DNA of 64,000 nucleotides from NCBI GenBank assembly GCA_963989385.1, contig OZ022508.1:30464166-30528165 (forward strand), in the 5' to 3' direction. This DNA comes from Ctena decussata. Taxonomy: Eukaryota > Mollusca > Bivalvia > Lucinida > Lucinidae. The notes under the pieces are model-generated. The model ran no database searches and had not been told where the DNA came from. It saw only the letters and a list, made by a program, of their open reading frames with translations. Both the position numbers and the translations under genes were made by a program. Position 1 is the stretch's first letter; every line of letters begins with the position of its first letter. This document shows positions 20,953 through 32,403 of this stretch, piece after piece.

Positions 20953-21046
20953 TATTGTCATTAAAACAGAGCAATCGGGGCACGCTCGGCCAATGCCGTG
21001 AATCAGGGTTGATTCACGAAATTGGCCGAGCGGTGTTTCGATTGTA
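20953..21046. mobile_element. Short palindromic element
   Basis: AAACAGAGCAATCGGGGCAC, then GCTCGGCCAATGCCGTGAAT, then inverted copies ATTCACGAAATTGGCCGAGC and GTGTTTCGATTGTAAA. About 90 bp and non-coding. Confidence 0.65.
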
Positions 21047-21562
21047 AAACAGAGCTATAACTCAGAAAGGCCAATGAAAGTTTACGCTGCCGAGGCCGAC
21101 GGAATATTACTTCTGCAAGATGCTTGCGAGACAAAAACATGCTCTTTCTCAGTAAAAACACTGCGCAGTGCCCAGTTACCCAGTGTAGGTATTCAATATT
21201 TCGTCCTAAAGACTTAGCTTTTAATGGATTGCGTATCACTTCATTGAAAATATTTCAGCTATAATTTATAACCTAATCTTTTATGTAAACGAACATTTTC
21301 TGTTCAATATTTTCAATGTGACATAATTCCCAATTTACGCTCAATGTAAACAAACATAATCCTCAAGGAATAATCAAATTTACCTGTTGTATCAGGACAA
21401 GGTAAGGGTTTAAGGGCCTCTGAGACAGTATTTAAATCTATATCGAGACGGGCAGACAATACACTGACAGAACTTGAAAAATATCCAAAAGCAGCACCCA
21501 CCGCACCTACTGTACGTACAGTAGGTCCTTGTCCTACATTAAGCCAGTACAAGTTAGACGCC
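21047..21562. other. No gene recognised
   Basis: Two minus-strand frames (78 and 90 codons) lack recognisable domains. Confidence 0.4.
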
Positions 21563-21795
21563 CAGGCCCGGATCCAGACCACCATATACTGGCGGGGCTC
21601 TGGATCGCTGGTGGGGCTTGGAGGTGCTAAGATCTCTGTTTTTCGGGGGTGGTGGCTTGAAAATATATGACATAATTAGAGATCAATTTGATGAATTTTT
21701 TTTATATCTTTTTCGCCTTGACATATATGTTGTCATATCTCATTAGAATCGCCTCGCCGAGGCAATTCTGGTGAGGAATCACAACTTATATTATA
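21563..21795. mobile_element. Family E MITE, copy 2 (right end missing)
   Basis: Starts CAGGCCCGGATCCAGACC, has GGCGGGGCTCTGGATCGCTG and the central TCATTAGAATCGCCTCGCCG palindrome, and stops soon after CACAACTTATAT without the outer right end. Confidence 0.75.
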
Positions 21796-21964
21796 TTCTA
21801 ATCTACCAACATGGATAAACGACTACATGACGCCCTAGTGCCCAAAGTTTCACGGCATCTTTATACTATCACCCCCAGGACAACCGACTCAGCATGTTCA
21901 GTAACTTTATACAAGCCCATTGCCCATTAGCACAGTATGTTCCACAGGTTTCATCAATATGTAT

Positions 21965-22440
21965 TAAAGGCCCCATTGCTCTATCAGCATGAAATATTTT
22001 ATCGTGAGGTATCGCTGCAAACTTCTCACTACAGTTTCGCCATTGATTAATATCTTGACTGGCCAGCTTTGAAAATCACATCGTCCTTGAGGTTACCAGA
22101 AAATGGATTTGAAAAAAATAACTGGGTCATTTTAGTTGCCAACTAAAATGACCTACTTTCGATTTCCCAAGCTTTATTTCATGGTAAAAACACAATATAC
22201 AGGAGGTACAAATACAAGGTACAGGCGTTTAACAGATAATAAAAATACAATGTACAAAAAAGTTAAGCAAGGGTCCCATTGATTGTGCCGCTGTTGCATT
22301 ATTTCATTGCTTAACGGGGAGCCAGAGATGAAAACTGTATTTTGACTTATCATTTTTTTTTCCCACAATACCTTGTTCCATCTTTTTTGCCAGTTACATG
22401 ATACATAAAAGGACAGCAACCGACATGTTTACATCAATTC
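21965..22440 (-). mobile_element. Family D repeat, copy 1
   Basis: Inverse of the copy at 38150..38590. Shared text includes GGCCCCATTGCTCTATCA, CGCTGCAAACTTCTCACTAC, the palindrome TCATTTTAGTTGCCAACTAA and, beyond it, TTTTTTGCCAGTTACATGAT. The 81-codon minus-strand frame is a repeat shadow. Confidence 0.75.
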
Positions 22441-22520
22441 TGAAAGCTGTACCGGTTTTATAATGATTTGTATTTTCGGGCGATATTTACCACAGGTAGG
22501 AATATGGAGACTTTAAAAGG

Positions 22521-22713
22521 CTAGGATCAAGTCGGGTAAATTCGGACAGCAGGTAAACTCGGACAGTGACTGTTTCCTTAAAATGTCAATTATTTGGAAT
22601 TAAAGCAAATTAAAATGGGCAAACAGTGAAAATCCTGATCATCTGGATTTTCACTGTTTGCAATGGTATGTCCAAATTTACTTGCTGTCCGAAGTTACCG
22701 GAATCTACCCTAG
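22521..22713. mobile_element. Family C MITE, copy 1
   Basis: Left CTAGGATCAAGTCGGGTAAA then TTCGGACAGCAGGTAAACTC; right TTGCTGTCCGAAGTTACCGG then AATCTACCCTAG. The core is GGCAAACAGTGAAAATCCTG and its inverse. Confidence 0.85.
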
Positions 22714-23019
22714 TCTGTTTGCCTGCACGAGATAATCCAGAAACGTTTGCGAGAGGAGAGGGAGGGGGGGGGGGGGTATCGCATAGACGGACAAATCATG
22801 CCGCAACCACATTACTTGAGTATGAGTACGAGGTATTGAATAGCGTTCTTATATTGCGTTGAGCTTTTAACTGGAAATGGAAATGCGCGCTTACCAGATC
22901 TCTGATATACCATACACTTGTCCAACAATAAGAATAACCATGGACGTAAGTACATTCTACCGAGTCATCAGATCATCTCAGCAAGCAAAACTAGTTTTCC
23001 GTTGCAAAACAATTCACTG

Positions 23020-23345
23020 TTTTATGTCTTTATGGCAGGGTATGTAACTTAAGAAGTACCATAAAATGGCTTGTTGAAGAAAGAAATACACTCTTCAAAG
23101 AGCAGAAAGAAATATGACACGTTTTACGCTGCTGCACAAATAGAACATGTCACGAGTGGGCACTTTTAGCATGTATGAAGGTTTTCTTTCCCCATTTTCT
23201 GTTTCATTTACAAATAGGAATGTGAATATTCATCACACTACACTGGCTATTCTTCTTTATCTTATGCATAGTGACTATTCAGATATTCACCGCTGTATAG
23301 CATCATGCGTAGTGAGTCAGCTTTCAGACAGTACATTATACATAT
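23020..23345 (+). repeat. Dispersed repeat upstream of a tRNA-like SINE (copy 1)
   Basis: TTTATGTCTTTATGGCAGGG, AACTTAAGAAGTACCATAAA and AGAACATGTCACGAGTG recur at 29165..29340. In both places a tRNA-like B box follows downstream. Confidence 0.55.
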
Positions 23346-23369
23346 GTTCAAAATTGTTTTAATTAAGTC

Positions 23370-23545
23370 AGACGCCCCGATAGCTCAATCGATAGCGAAG
23401 TTTGTCTCTAGACTGGCTACATACATGTACCTCAGTCGCGCAGGTTCAACCCCGGTGCTGGCAGGTATGAATGGTTAGTTTTTCCCTTCGGGGTTGCGAT
23501 GGTTTCACAGAGTATTTCCCAGCCTCTATCCAGCTGAGAACTCCT
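23370..23545 (+). mobile_element. tRNA-derived SINE
   Basis: The head GCCCCGATAGCTCAATCGAT gives an A box, and GCGCAGGTTCAACCCCGG a B box at tRNA-like spacing with an insertion between them. The body contains TTTTTCCCTTCGGGGTTGCG. The anticodon arm is disrupted, so this is not a tRNA gene. Confidence 0.7.
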
Positions 23546-23652
23546 TCTGGCTTTCAGTCATCAGATAATTGCAACTGAATGCAACCAATGGGTATCCGAA
23601 CGTGTGAAGAAAACGAAACTGAAATTTTCAACAGCTCATTCACGACATGTAA

Positions 23653-24272
23653 CAGGTTGGGGAGAAACTTAGATCGAGGTATATACTTAGATCGAAGTAT
23701 ATACTTTGATCGAAGTATAAAAATGAGTGGAAACCAAAGCATGATTGCTTCTGCAGATGCAATACAGCAGAACTGCAAAATTATAGATGAACAACAGTGA
23801 AAAGTATAACAAACCTTTTATGATTTTGTAAAAAAATTCAATTTCTACTTGTGCATTTTATGCAAATTGAGGAAAATTTAAATGAATGTGTATCTTTGAG
23901 ATGCCCCCTCAAACTGGACAGATAAAGCCACTTCTGTGTCATGATATACATACTTGCTATGCTGGGATCATCTCAAAGTTATCGCTTGACTGCAGCTACA
24001 GAAATATCTGGGAATGGGAAGAAACATGTATACCAAATAAATGTGTTTTTTCACAAAAACGCAACGGCAGAAAAATAAAATTTCTTTGCATTCAGACTTG
24101 ATTTTCATTATTATTGAAAACTCAACACTTGAAATTTTGCAATTATATTCTAAATAGATTCAGTTGAAGAATCTCTCAGTCGTAATGCAATTTCTAATAT
24201 GTATGAATACTTCGATCGAGGTATATACTTAGATCGAAGTATATACTTCCATCAAGGTTTCTCCTCAACCTG
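23653..24272 (+). mobile_element. Family T1 TIR element, copy 2
   Basis: 620-bp inverted counterpart of 728..1349, with ends CAGGTTGGGGAGAAACTTAG and GGTTTCTCCTCAACCTG. ATGTAA directly flanks both ends and is the probable target duplication. The 71-codon frame at 23886..24101 has 10 nucleotide differences from copy 1: 7 change the residue and 3 are silent. Confidence 0.88.
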
Positions 24273-25129
24273 ATGTAAAACTACAGTATATAAAAAGTGA
24301 TAATAACGAAATTTTATTTCTGTGGCAAATACCTTTCTCCAATACAATTCTCCACAAAAAGAAAAATAGTATTTTTTATCAGGCATATACTGCGTACATA
24401 CATCATGTCCTTTTTAGTGCACTACATATAATATCCCAGCAAAACTTTGTTACACTTCTCTGCATATCAGCATATCTAATAAGTTTGTTCATGTGTTAAA
24501 CATAAAAACACTCAAGGGTACATTGACGTTTCACTATATCTGATACGATATACGGGTATATCCATGTATATGCACGTGGCGTCGCCGAAAAAGCGACCTT
24601 GGACCCAGTTTGAACGAAAAATATGTAAATCAGGTAATTCATTTAAGCAAATTAATAAAAAAAAAAGTTTTTTATTTAACAGATTCCGCAGGATTCACGT
24701 TCTTTATGCAAACAGGGATGAGTCTGATCAGATTAATGTCAGTATTTTTTGTTTGTATATTCCGTTATTTCACTTTTCACAAGACGTCGCTCGTGTTTAT
24801 ATGTACCGTCATTGACACTAAACTGTAAAAGTTGGCAGGGAAAAGGCGACTGATGGTTTAAACCGTATTTTATTCAAAGATTTAATACATATATATGAAT
24901 GAAACAGTGAAGCAATACAGGATCTGACAGAAAGCGTAACGCGTATATGTAAGTCATCCCCTGAAGGCGAATGTTGGCAACAACGACATTAGAGCAACCC
25001 TTATCTAATAGGCCTGATCTGTGTCTTCACTGTAACATGCTGCGTATAGATGCCTCTTGCGTTTATGACTGTGTGTGAACAGCAGATACATATCAGACCT
25101 CACGGATGCGCAGGCCTGTCAGAGCTTTT
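24273..25129. other. No gene recognised
   Basis: AT-rich. Overlapping frames at 24564..24828 have no recognisable domain. Confidence 0.4.
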
Positions 25130-25325
25130 GCTCTAGTCCATGGCCCGAAGGAAGGCCTATGAGGACAGAGCCATGTTTTCTGCCATTTTTACAAATGCAT
25201 GAAGACAATTTTTGTGACTTCCGGTTTACTTCTCTGGACAAGGTAACCGTTCCCAAAAAGGTGTCTTCTCTTAAAAAAAAAGAATCTACTCGTAGAGGAG
25301 CAAATTCTTTCATTTGTTTAAACAT
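25130..25325. repeat. Family K dispersed repeat
   Basis: TTTTGTGACTTCCGGTTTAC, GTGTCTTCTCTTAAAAAAAA and GAGGAGCAAATTCTTTC match other K copies. The long frames on both strands here come from the repeat. Confidence 0.6.
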
Positions 25326-25414
25326 ATCTTATTCGTTTATAATTTTTTACATACATACATGTATTAGTATTAGTATTAGTCGGTCTAATAGCTATTCATA
25401 GCTAATGTTACTTG

Positions 25415-25475
25415 TTATGTAAACACATCCGACTTTAAATAAAATTTGTATCTGTATCTGTATCTGTATCTGTAT
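25415..25475 (+). mobile_element. Retroelement 3' tail with (TGTATC)n
   Basis: CCGACTTTAAATAAAATT runs into four TGTATC units. The CGACTTTAAATAAA end is the same as at 7690, where the microsatellite is TTATC instead. Confidence 0.6.
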
Positions 25476-26923
25476 AATACAATACAATCTTGGGATTAGA
25501 ACGAAAGAGCCTCCTGGGCAACATCATTTGAGAGAATGGAGGGAAGAAATGAAATTGGCAGATTTGCTTACCCTGAAAGTGTATTCCCTGAAGTATCCCT
25601 TTTAGCTTTCTAAGCTCATAAACCGAAAAAAAACTCTACGTGCTTGGAAGGAACAGTCTGGTCATGATTATTAGTCTGGTCATGGTCAAATTCTGATGCA
25701 TCGCAGAACAACGCGATCAAATATTAAAATCATTGCATTTATGTACAGACTGAGATTTTGCAATAATAAGTGTATTTACGGTGCAAGTTTAGATAATATT
25801 GTACACATATATCGTATTCTTCCTTGGTTTAGAAGGATACAGCGCATTATAAACAGGAAGGTAAAGATTTACGAACAATGACAAAACCATATTATCTAAT
25901 ATTTAAATTCCTGACGACTGGTTTTTATCAGTTTTGACCTATTGTTAAGGATGTAACGAGCCCTCAGTCTGTATAAAGTTGTCTCCCAGAGAAGAAAGAC
26001 AGAAATACCGAAAAAGCCCATAATACATCTTAACAGACCCTTGTCCGATCTTATTGGACGCACCAGTGCTGGAAGTTTCACGACAGCTTTGCTCTACGTG
26101 CTTTAGAAGAGCACATACCAAGGGCGTACATGTACCTGCCTATACGCAAATACGCAGGTGCGTTCGTGAAGACTTTGTCAAAACGACAAAATTTCAACAC
26201 GCCCCTGCGTATTTGCCTGCTTAAATTTCATAAATTAGACAAGATTTCAATACCGCCAAAGACGACAATCCGAAATATCTTACACTACATTTCCCTTCAA
26301 AACATGATGGTGCGTAGCATGAAATTGCACCCCCGCCCCCTTTATCCCTTTACGCCCCTGCATACAAGAAAGAAAACCGAAGTCTCGGTTTTATTGAGGT
26401 TGCAAGCTAACCGATTCAAATTTTCGCTGTAGCATATATTGGACTATTCCTCTCCTCGCATTATTTACAAGCTAGCGTGAGCATGCCATTTGCTGTTGTC
26501 ACGTACATTACATTCTGTCAAGTACTCGGTGGCTCATACATTCAAATATAGCCAGCCAACGCACCATAAAACGGTGGAGACTAACGAATCCAAAGCTTTT
26601 AACCTTGCCCTTAACTTGAGAAAACAGTTATTTTACTGCCAACTGTAGAGATCCTGATAAGCTTACCTCAGTAGTGTCTGTTTTTTTTTCGAACATTTTA
26701 AAGTTAAAATCCCTTCTTTTTTTTCATTTCAAAAAGTTACTGCTGACGAAACGGCTCATGACCAAACACTGGCATACGACACGGTCCTTTTTATTTTACA
26801 CTTCCATGGCTGAAAAATTGAAAATCGAACTACTTAAGCATAAATCACAACAATTTTCATCGTACCGGGAAGACTCTGGATGTTTGTACCGTAAAATCTC
26901 TATGTACGGGACAGCAAATCCGA
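25476..26923. other. No gene recognised; holds a CGTATTTGC repeat
   Basis: At 26115..26400 CTGCCTATACGCAAATACGC and CCCCTGCGTATTTGCCTGC form an inverted pair around AAACGACAAAATTTCAAC. The segment is related to 37238..37480 and probably an eroded MITE. The rest is AT-rich without coding signal. Confidence 0.45.
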
Positions 26924-26994
26924 TCAAGCAGTAGATACCCAGATCAGACTCCTCCTACAGGAGCAGTCTGATCTGAGTCTGCACTGCTTGCAAG
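26924..26994. mobile_element. Isolated shared-core palindrome
   Basis: CAAGCAGTAGATACCCAGAT, CAGACTCCTCCTACAGGAGC, then the inverse CAGTCTGATCTGAGTCTGCA and CTGCTTGC. This is the same hairpin found inside families N and P, here without their outer ends. Confidence 0.7.
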
Positions 26995-27295
26995 TCCGCG
27001 TCCAGGTTTTAATACTGCCGAAGTTTCAGGCTACGTAGGCTGGTTGTCGCAATAAACACGGTAATTATGGTGAGCGTGTACCCGAATATTTTAATTTGCT
27101 CCAGGTTTTTATCACACACAAAGTTTATTATCATGTACTTGACCTTCTAGATAGTGAATTTAAAACTGGGGCTTGAAGAGGAGAATTTAACGATTCGTTC
27201 GCACGGGCGCAGTTTCCTTGGTAAAGGAAAGTATGCTGGTGTGAATGAATGCCATGTGTCTCACTTTCTTTGCAATTTTTAAGGAAATGTGTATT

Positions 27296-27534
27296 TGAGC
27301 CGCGACATAAGAAAACCAACATAGTGGTTGTGCGCCCAGCGCAGACTCAGATCAGCCTGGGCATCCGCCCAGTCTTATCAGAGTCTTCGTTGTCCGCATG
27401 GCGGTAGCTTAGACCCTTAGCTACCCTTCGAGTACTTAACGAAGAGTCTGGTCAAACTGGGTTGATTCCCAGGCTTATCTGAGTCTGCACTGGACGCACA
27501 ACCACATTGTTTGTTTTGTCATGTCACGGCACAA
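27296..27534. mobile_element. Family A palindromic MITE (A5)
   Basis: Starts TGAGCCGCGACATAAGAAAA, ends TTTTGTCATGTCACGGCACA. Both arms and the AGCTTAGACCCTTAGCTACC centre are present. Confidence 0.9.
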
Positions 27535-28409
27535 TAAAAATGAGCAACAAAGAAAGGTGCCGTGGGGACAGATTAAATTTGATAGATTTTGAATAAAGTA
27601 TATGTTAACAAAGAAAATATCGCATTGATGGACGTTCGCACGGATAAAGTTTGTCAAGGTAACTTTGATCGTGCGAACTTTGCAGTAAATATTGCCTTTC
27701 CAGAGCTTCTTTGGCAACTTTTTCTTTGGCAAATAATTTGAACCGCATGATCGCTAGATCTTTGGCAAACTTGTTTGCAAAAGTTTTAAGGACATCGAAA
27801 CTTTGCCTGTGTGAAAATAGCTTTACTGATACACGCTTTGTAAATATATTCGAGGACTTTAAAAACGCCTCACCCGAAATTGTGATGTATTTTAGTAATT
27901 TCACATTTCAAGCTATTATAGATGACTAAGATTTTCTAGATAGAGTAAAACTAATCAAATCAAAGAAACTGCACGAATTTATGTCATGCGTGACGACCTT
28001 TGCACTTCACAGGTCAACGTCACTTTCCTCCCTTATTTTTGTTTTAAACTTCTTTACGATACAGCCCTTGAAGTCGATCCCAGCTTTGCCGTGAAAGATT
28101 TCATACAGCAACAACACAAAATTAAATTCGTAATGACTTTATGTGCTGTCAGAAAGTATACATCGAAAACTGGAACACACAAGTTGGAATCTCAAAAAAG
28201 TGATTTTTCCGGAAAATAACGTAATTTGACGTTTTACACTTCACATGAATAGCATCCAATACAAACGTCTTACAAATTAACGGTCGACTCGGGCTGAGAT
28301 CAGGGCTGGGATCAAAACAACCGTGTAATAATCTCTATTTATCAGAGCATTTAATGATGTCAACGCCAGTGATTCCATTCTGAACGAACTCTAAAATGCA
28401 CATTAGCCG
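27535..28409. other. No gene recognised
   Basis: Frames at 27605..27904 (-), 27711..27929 (+) and 27986..28219 (+) show no recognisable domain. Repeated CTTTGGCAA words occur near 27710..27775. Confidence 0.4.
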
Positions 28410-28460
28410 TAAAATTCATGAAAGTGGCCATACCAAAATTTCAGTATGGCCACCTTCAGG
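28410..28460. repeat. Hairpin of the GAAAGTGGCC family
   Basis: TGAAAGTGGCCATACC and GGTATGGCCACC-type arms (GTATGGCCACCTTCA) are inverted around AAAATTTCA. Related to 29893..29970 and 59148..59262. Confidence 0.6.
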
Positions 28461-28517
28461 ACTAGTGTGACAGTTCCACATGTTCCTATTCGTCGAAGCA
28501 AGTGTTGTACATGAATA

Positions 28518-28763
28518 TGCCGCGCGACACGACTAAACCAACGAAGTGGCATGTGCACCCAGCGAAGACTCAGATCTTAGATCAGCCTGGGCATCCGCCC
28601 AATCTGACCAGAGTCTTCGCTGTCGGCATGAAGGTAGCTTAGGCCCGAAGCTACCCTTTAAGCGCACAACTATGACTCTGATCAGACTGGGTGGACGCCC
28701 AGGCTGATCTGAGTCTTCGCTGGGCGCTCATGCCACTTTGTTGGGTTGTCGTGTTGCGACTCA
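28518..28763. mobile_element. Family A palindromic MITE (A6)
   Basis: Starts TGCCGCGCGACACGACTAAA, ends GTTGTCGTGTTGCGACTCA. Full length, with a small ATCTTAG duplication in the left arm. Confidence 0.88.
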
Positions 28764-28833
28764 AATATGAGTCGAATAGCATGATTATATTACAACTAAC
28801 TATATTGGAATTGCGCATTTGACATCATACAAC

Positions 28834-29036
28834 CAGAGCCCTAGATAAGAGGGAGTATTTGGTGATAATTAGGGATAATTTTTGTTAATTCTGGATAAAA
28901 ACATATGTTGTGACCCCTCATCTGAACCGTTTCGACGAGACGGTTTAGATGAGGGGTCACAACATATGGTTTTGATGAGAAATAAAGAAAATTATCCCTC
29001 AATTATCATCAAACACCCCTCTTATCTAGAGCTCTG
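28834..29036. mobile_element. Family F palindromic MITE, copy 1, with target duplication
   Basis: CAGAGCCCTAGATAAGAGGG to CCCTCTTATCTAGAGCTCTG (one-base offset). Nearly the whole element is a palindrome, centred in GAACCGTTTCGACGAGACGG. ATACAAC directly flanks both ends. CAGNG-type ends with a 7-8 bp duplication would suit hAT, though this is inference. Confidence 0.88.
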
Positions 29037-29159
29037 ATACAACTGACGAAATACACCAAGAATTATCGTCTTTACCGAATCAACTATTCCAAATAAAAGT
29101 ATACGCGTCGCTGAGTCCTCACAATCGTCCCAATTTCCGTTTAAAAAAACATTCATTTT

Positions 29160-29455
29160 TATTATTTTTTATGTCTTTATGGCAAGATATACAGCTTAAG
29201 AAGTACCATAAAATGGTTTGTTAAAGAAAAAAAAAAGAAAAAAAACAACACTTTTCAACAAGGAGATAGAGTAATAAAACGTTTAAAATTGTTTTGAAAA
29301 AAAAACAGAACATGTAACAAGTGCAGACTCTTAACATGCAAGGATTTTGTTTTCGTTTTCAAATTAAGAAACATAAATACAAATAAATTTAGACTATTTT
29401 TTAATATAGTATCCACCTGCCAATTCGGAATTCGTCGGTTCGATCCCCGGTCGTG
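29160..29455 (+). repeat. Dispersed repeat (copy 2) ending in a tRNA-like half
   Basis: Matches 23020..23345 and ends in ACCTGCCAATTCGGAATTCG followed by TCGGTTCGATCCCCGG, a B box with part of an anticodon arm. No A box at proper spacing, so not a tRNA gene. Confidence 0.5.
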
Positions 29456-29892
29456 TTGAACAAATATCCTCTTTTTAGGCTGGCAGGCCGATTGACTCAG
29501 TGTGACGTATGGGTCTTTATTTATGTATTTCTCTGTGACATATGTTTTCTAACTGTGATGCTTGCTTGCAGCAGCATGTTTTATACATGTGTATTTCTAA
29601 TTATTTGTTGGTTCGGTAAAATAGTCATAATGGCTAATGCTGATTATGGTGTATATTTGAAAACCGACTTTAAAATAAAGTTCCTTATGTCTTATGGGTG
29701 GTGCAAAGTGCACAGGCTTGCCTAATAAACCTTTGCAAGCTAACGACTGGTAAACAAGCAATTCCATTCTCACGTGGAAAACTAAATGAAGACAAATAAT
29801 GATAATGAAAAAAATCTTCAAATGCACTGCTAAAATATAACAATGCTTATGTAAAGCATACCAGAATAAACTTTCAGCTTTGTACTGGATTA
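29456..29892. other. No gene supported; hydrophobic 90-codon frame
   Basis: The plus-strand frame 29453..29725 is strongly hydrophobic in its middle but starts inside a tRNA-like repeat. No family match or splice context. Left unassigned. Confidence 0.35.
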
Positions 29893-29970
29893 ACTGGTAG
29901 AGTTATCACAAAACTCCCGAAAGGGGCCAGACCGAACTTTCGATTTGGTCCCTTTCAGGAACTTTGTAAA
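29893..29970. repeat. Hairpin of the GAAAGTGGCC family
   Basis: GTTATCACAAAACTCCCGAA, AGGGGCCAGACCGAAC and the inverse TTCGATTTGGTCCCTTTCAG with AACTTTGTAAAA. Confidence 0.6.
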
Positions 29971-30009
29971 ATCTCAATCATACTTCTAGTTAACTATGTT
30001 TTCAAGAAT

Positions 30010-30115
30010 GTTACGAAACGAAAAAGTGCTGTTACGAAACGAAAAAGAGTCAGAATTACCAAACGACCTGGTCATCAGGTCGTTAGGTAACTATGACTCA
30101 TTTTCGGTTCGTAAG
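30010..30115. repeat. Palindrome with duplicated GTTACGAAACGAAAAAG
   Basis: GTTACGAAACGAAAAAG occurs twice in tandem at 30009 and 30032. The second starts a long palindrome: GAGTCAGAATTACC, AAACGACCTGGTCATCAGGT, then inverse arms to TTTTCGGTTCGTAAGAAC. Confidence 0.7.
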
Positions 30116-30258
30116 AACCCTTGTATACTCATAGTTACTCTGGGGTGCTCAGTTCTAAACATTATGCCCAAAGATGTTTTTTTAATTACATTCGACTCGG
30201 GTGTCGATTGCCGCAGTCGCTATCGCATTTTTCGGTGACTGTTATGCAGTATCTAAAT

Positions 30259-30320
30259 TTTGGGACACCCTAAATAATTTAATTTTCCATTTGGGACAAA
30301 TTATTTTAGGTGTCCCAACA
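30259..30320. repeat. Hairpin of GGGACACC type
   Basis: TTGGGACACCCTAAATAATT and AATTATTTTAGGTGTCCCAA are inverted copies around a short loop. The sequence is the outer part of family P. Confidence 0.65.
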
Positions 30321-30584
30321 CTTAAGCACATTACGGGTATTTTGTGTTATCATCAGCTGATCATGGTGAGAAATCGGGTAGATCATGTGTACTTTCACCT
30401 TTTTGGAAAAACACCGATAAAATAAGTCAGTACCGTGATGAAACTAACTTCAGCCAAACAAAATATTTCAGCTTACCAACTTTAGTCTCTGTCAAAGTAG
30501 ACTATGATGTCGTATATCCTTAAAACATCCTGAAAACACACTGAAAATACTACATACCGGATGATACCCTAGTTTTTCAGCATG

Positions 30585-30801
30585 TAGGGAAGAGTCGGGT
30601 AACTTCGGACAGGCGGGTAAATTCGGACATACCATTGCAATACCATTGCAAACAGAGAAAATCCAGATGAGACGGCTCATTATGAGCCGTCTCATCAGGA
30701 TTTTCATTGTTTGGCCAGTTATTGTTTTGTTTCTGACATATAAACGAAAAAATGTCACTGTCCGAATTTCCCCACTGTCCGAAGTTACCCGACTCTCCCC
30801 T
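30585..30801. mobile_element. Family C MITE, copy 2
   Basis: TAGGGAAGAGTCGGGTAACT to AGTTACCCGACTCTCCCCTA. The core AAAATCCAGATGAGACGGCT is a near-perfect palindrome with its inverse. Confidence 0.9.
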
Positions 30802-31847
30802 ATGAGCTGACTGTGAAGTCAAGTGTATAGAGGTGGACTATTTTACTATGTGTTTCACGGTCTAGAGTGTCCTTTGTGCGAACTTACAAATATCCACAGG
30901 TAAAATTAAACAATTACGTGTATCTAGTATACATTTTACACCATTTACAGTTACTGAACAACAAACAAAATGGGACACAAGATTAGACGAGTCAATACTT
31001 GATCCCGGGTAGGTATTTATATCTACATGTATGCGAATATCAACTACTCTGATCAGAGTTCGATGTAAAACCTTTAATGACTCGAATTTGTCCGAAAACC
31101 ATAAGTAGGGTCGAATAGGAAAAGGGATTACCGCCCAATAACCAGCACCTTGTACGCGTAGTGGCGTAGCTGGTGAAAAAAAGCTCCACAAGGCACTAAT
31201 GTTTTAATTTTTGAAACAAGGGTTTCATAATTGGAACGACGTGTACTTTGTAAGTAAATTCTGGAGGATTTATCAGACTTTTGCAATACACAGTTGTGTA
31301 TTAAAATTTCAATATTCACGTATGCAGCTTTGCCCCAACAGGACAGGTGTATTGTTACTTTTGCCCCAGAGCATATTAACTTTCAATTGGAAATCTTTGA
31401 TGTTTTTGTTATAGAAATCGATCTATGCCTGTCTATAAATACACGCTGATAAAAGAATTTATGTGTCAGTTTCAGTGAAGTTATCATTCCTAAATGAGCA
31501 TGTCGCCCATTAAAAAAAAATAACAATAAAATAAAAAAAATAATAAAAACAATGAAGAAGAAGTCTTTAAGCTCGAGGAGACACGTTTAATTTTTATGGG
31601 TTCATCCAAATTTTTGTATGTACCACAAGTCAGCACTTTAAATTTGCGCCAGTTGTAATCAGCCATCTATTGCTCCACACTGTTCACTATGTTTTTCAAT
31701 GGTTTGTTGGGATTGAAAAAGTTCTAAAACTCGGAAACTGTCATTGGCAGATTGTATAGATTTCAAATTATCGCCTTATTAGCTTGTATTGATTTGTCTT
31801 GAAAATGACAGGATCAAATGTTCTGAAACAGGTTCAACAAAAAAACT
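30802..31847. other. No gene recognised
   Basis: A 109-codon minus-strand frame (30862..31191) has no recognisable domain or splice context. AT-rich low-complexity sequence near 31510..31560. Confidence 0.4.
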
Positions 31848-32067
31848 ACCGTGAAAATTCTAAAAATTGGGACACCACAAAATAATTACCGTAACTGAAC
31901 TAATAATAGAACAGTTGTGTTTAACAATGCAGTAGTGTCTCCAAAAGATGCTTATTCAGTGACAGACAATGTAGACCCTGATCAAACTGCTCCTAGGAGC
32001 AGTTTGATCAGAGTCTACCTTGTTTGTGCCGACCTATCTGTCGCAATACTTACAATTTTTACGGTAC
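31848..32067. mobile_element. Family P MITE, copy 1
   Basis: ACCGTGAAAATTCTAAAAAT, TTGGGACACC and, at the right, CGCAATACTTACAATTTTTA then CGGT. The core TAGACCCTGATCAAACTGCT with its inverse surrounds CTAG. Confidence 0.82.
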
Positions 32068-32403
32068 TCTAAAAGCTTTCATCTGTAAGGTAAATCAACA
32101 TTTCAAAGAAGGAATCAATATTGAGATACATAGACCTTGAAAGGTTTACGGAAGTCAAATTTGCTGTAATTTCCCGAAATGTTGGAACACCCATATGGTC
32201 GTAGGTATCCGAACATTTGAACAAGAAAAAAGTCTTTTTTACCCATTACACCAAAGCAGTTTAGGAAAAATCTCAGAAAAAATCTACTTCATGGCTGCAC
32301 TTAACCGAGTGAACCCGAACTATTAGAATTACTGTAGCTAAGATCACCTGGCTTAATCTGACCTAGATCATTGCCGCCTGAATGCTTCACTAGATAGTCG
32401 GGA

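Noticed and set aside
23886..24101. Conserved 71-codon T1 peptide as a real gene
   Set aside because: The 7:3 ratio of changed to silent differences between the two copies is what neutral drift predicts.
30862..31191. 109-codon minus-strand frame
   Set aside because: No recognisable family, no splice context, and AT-rich codons without bias; could not be told from a chance frame.
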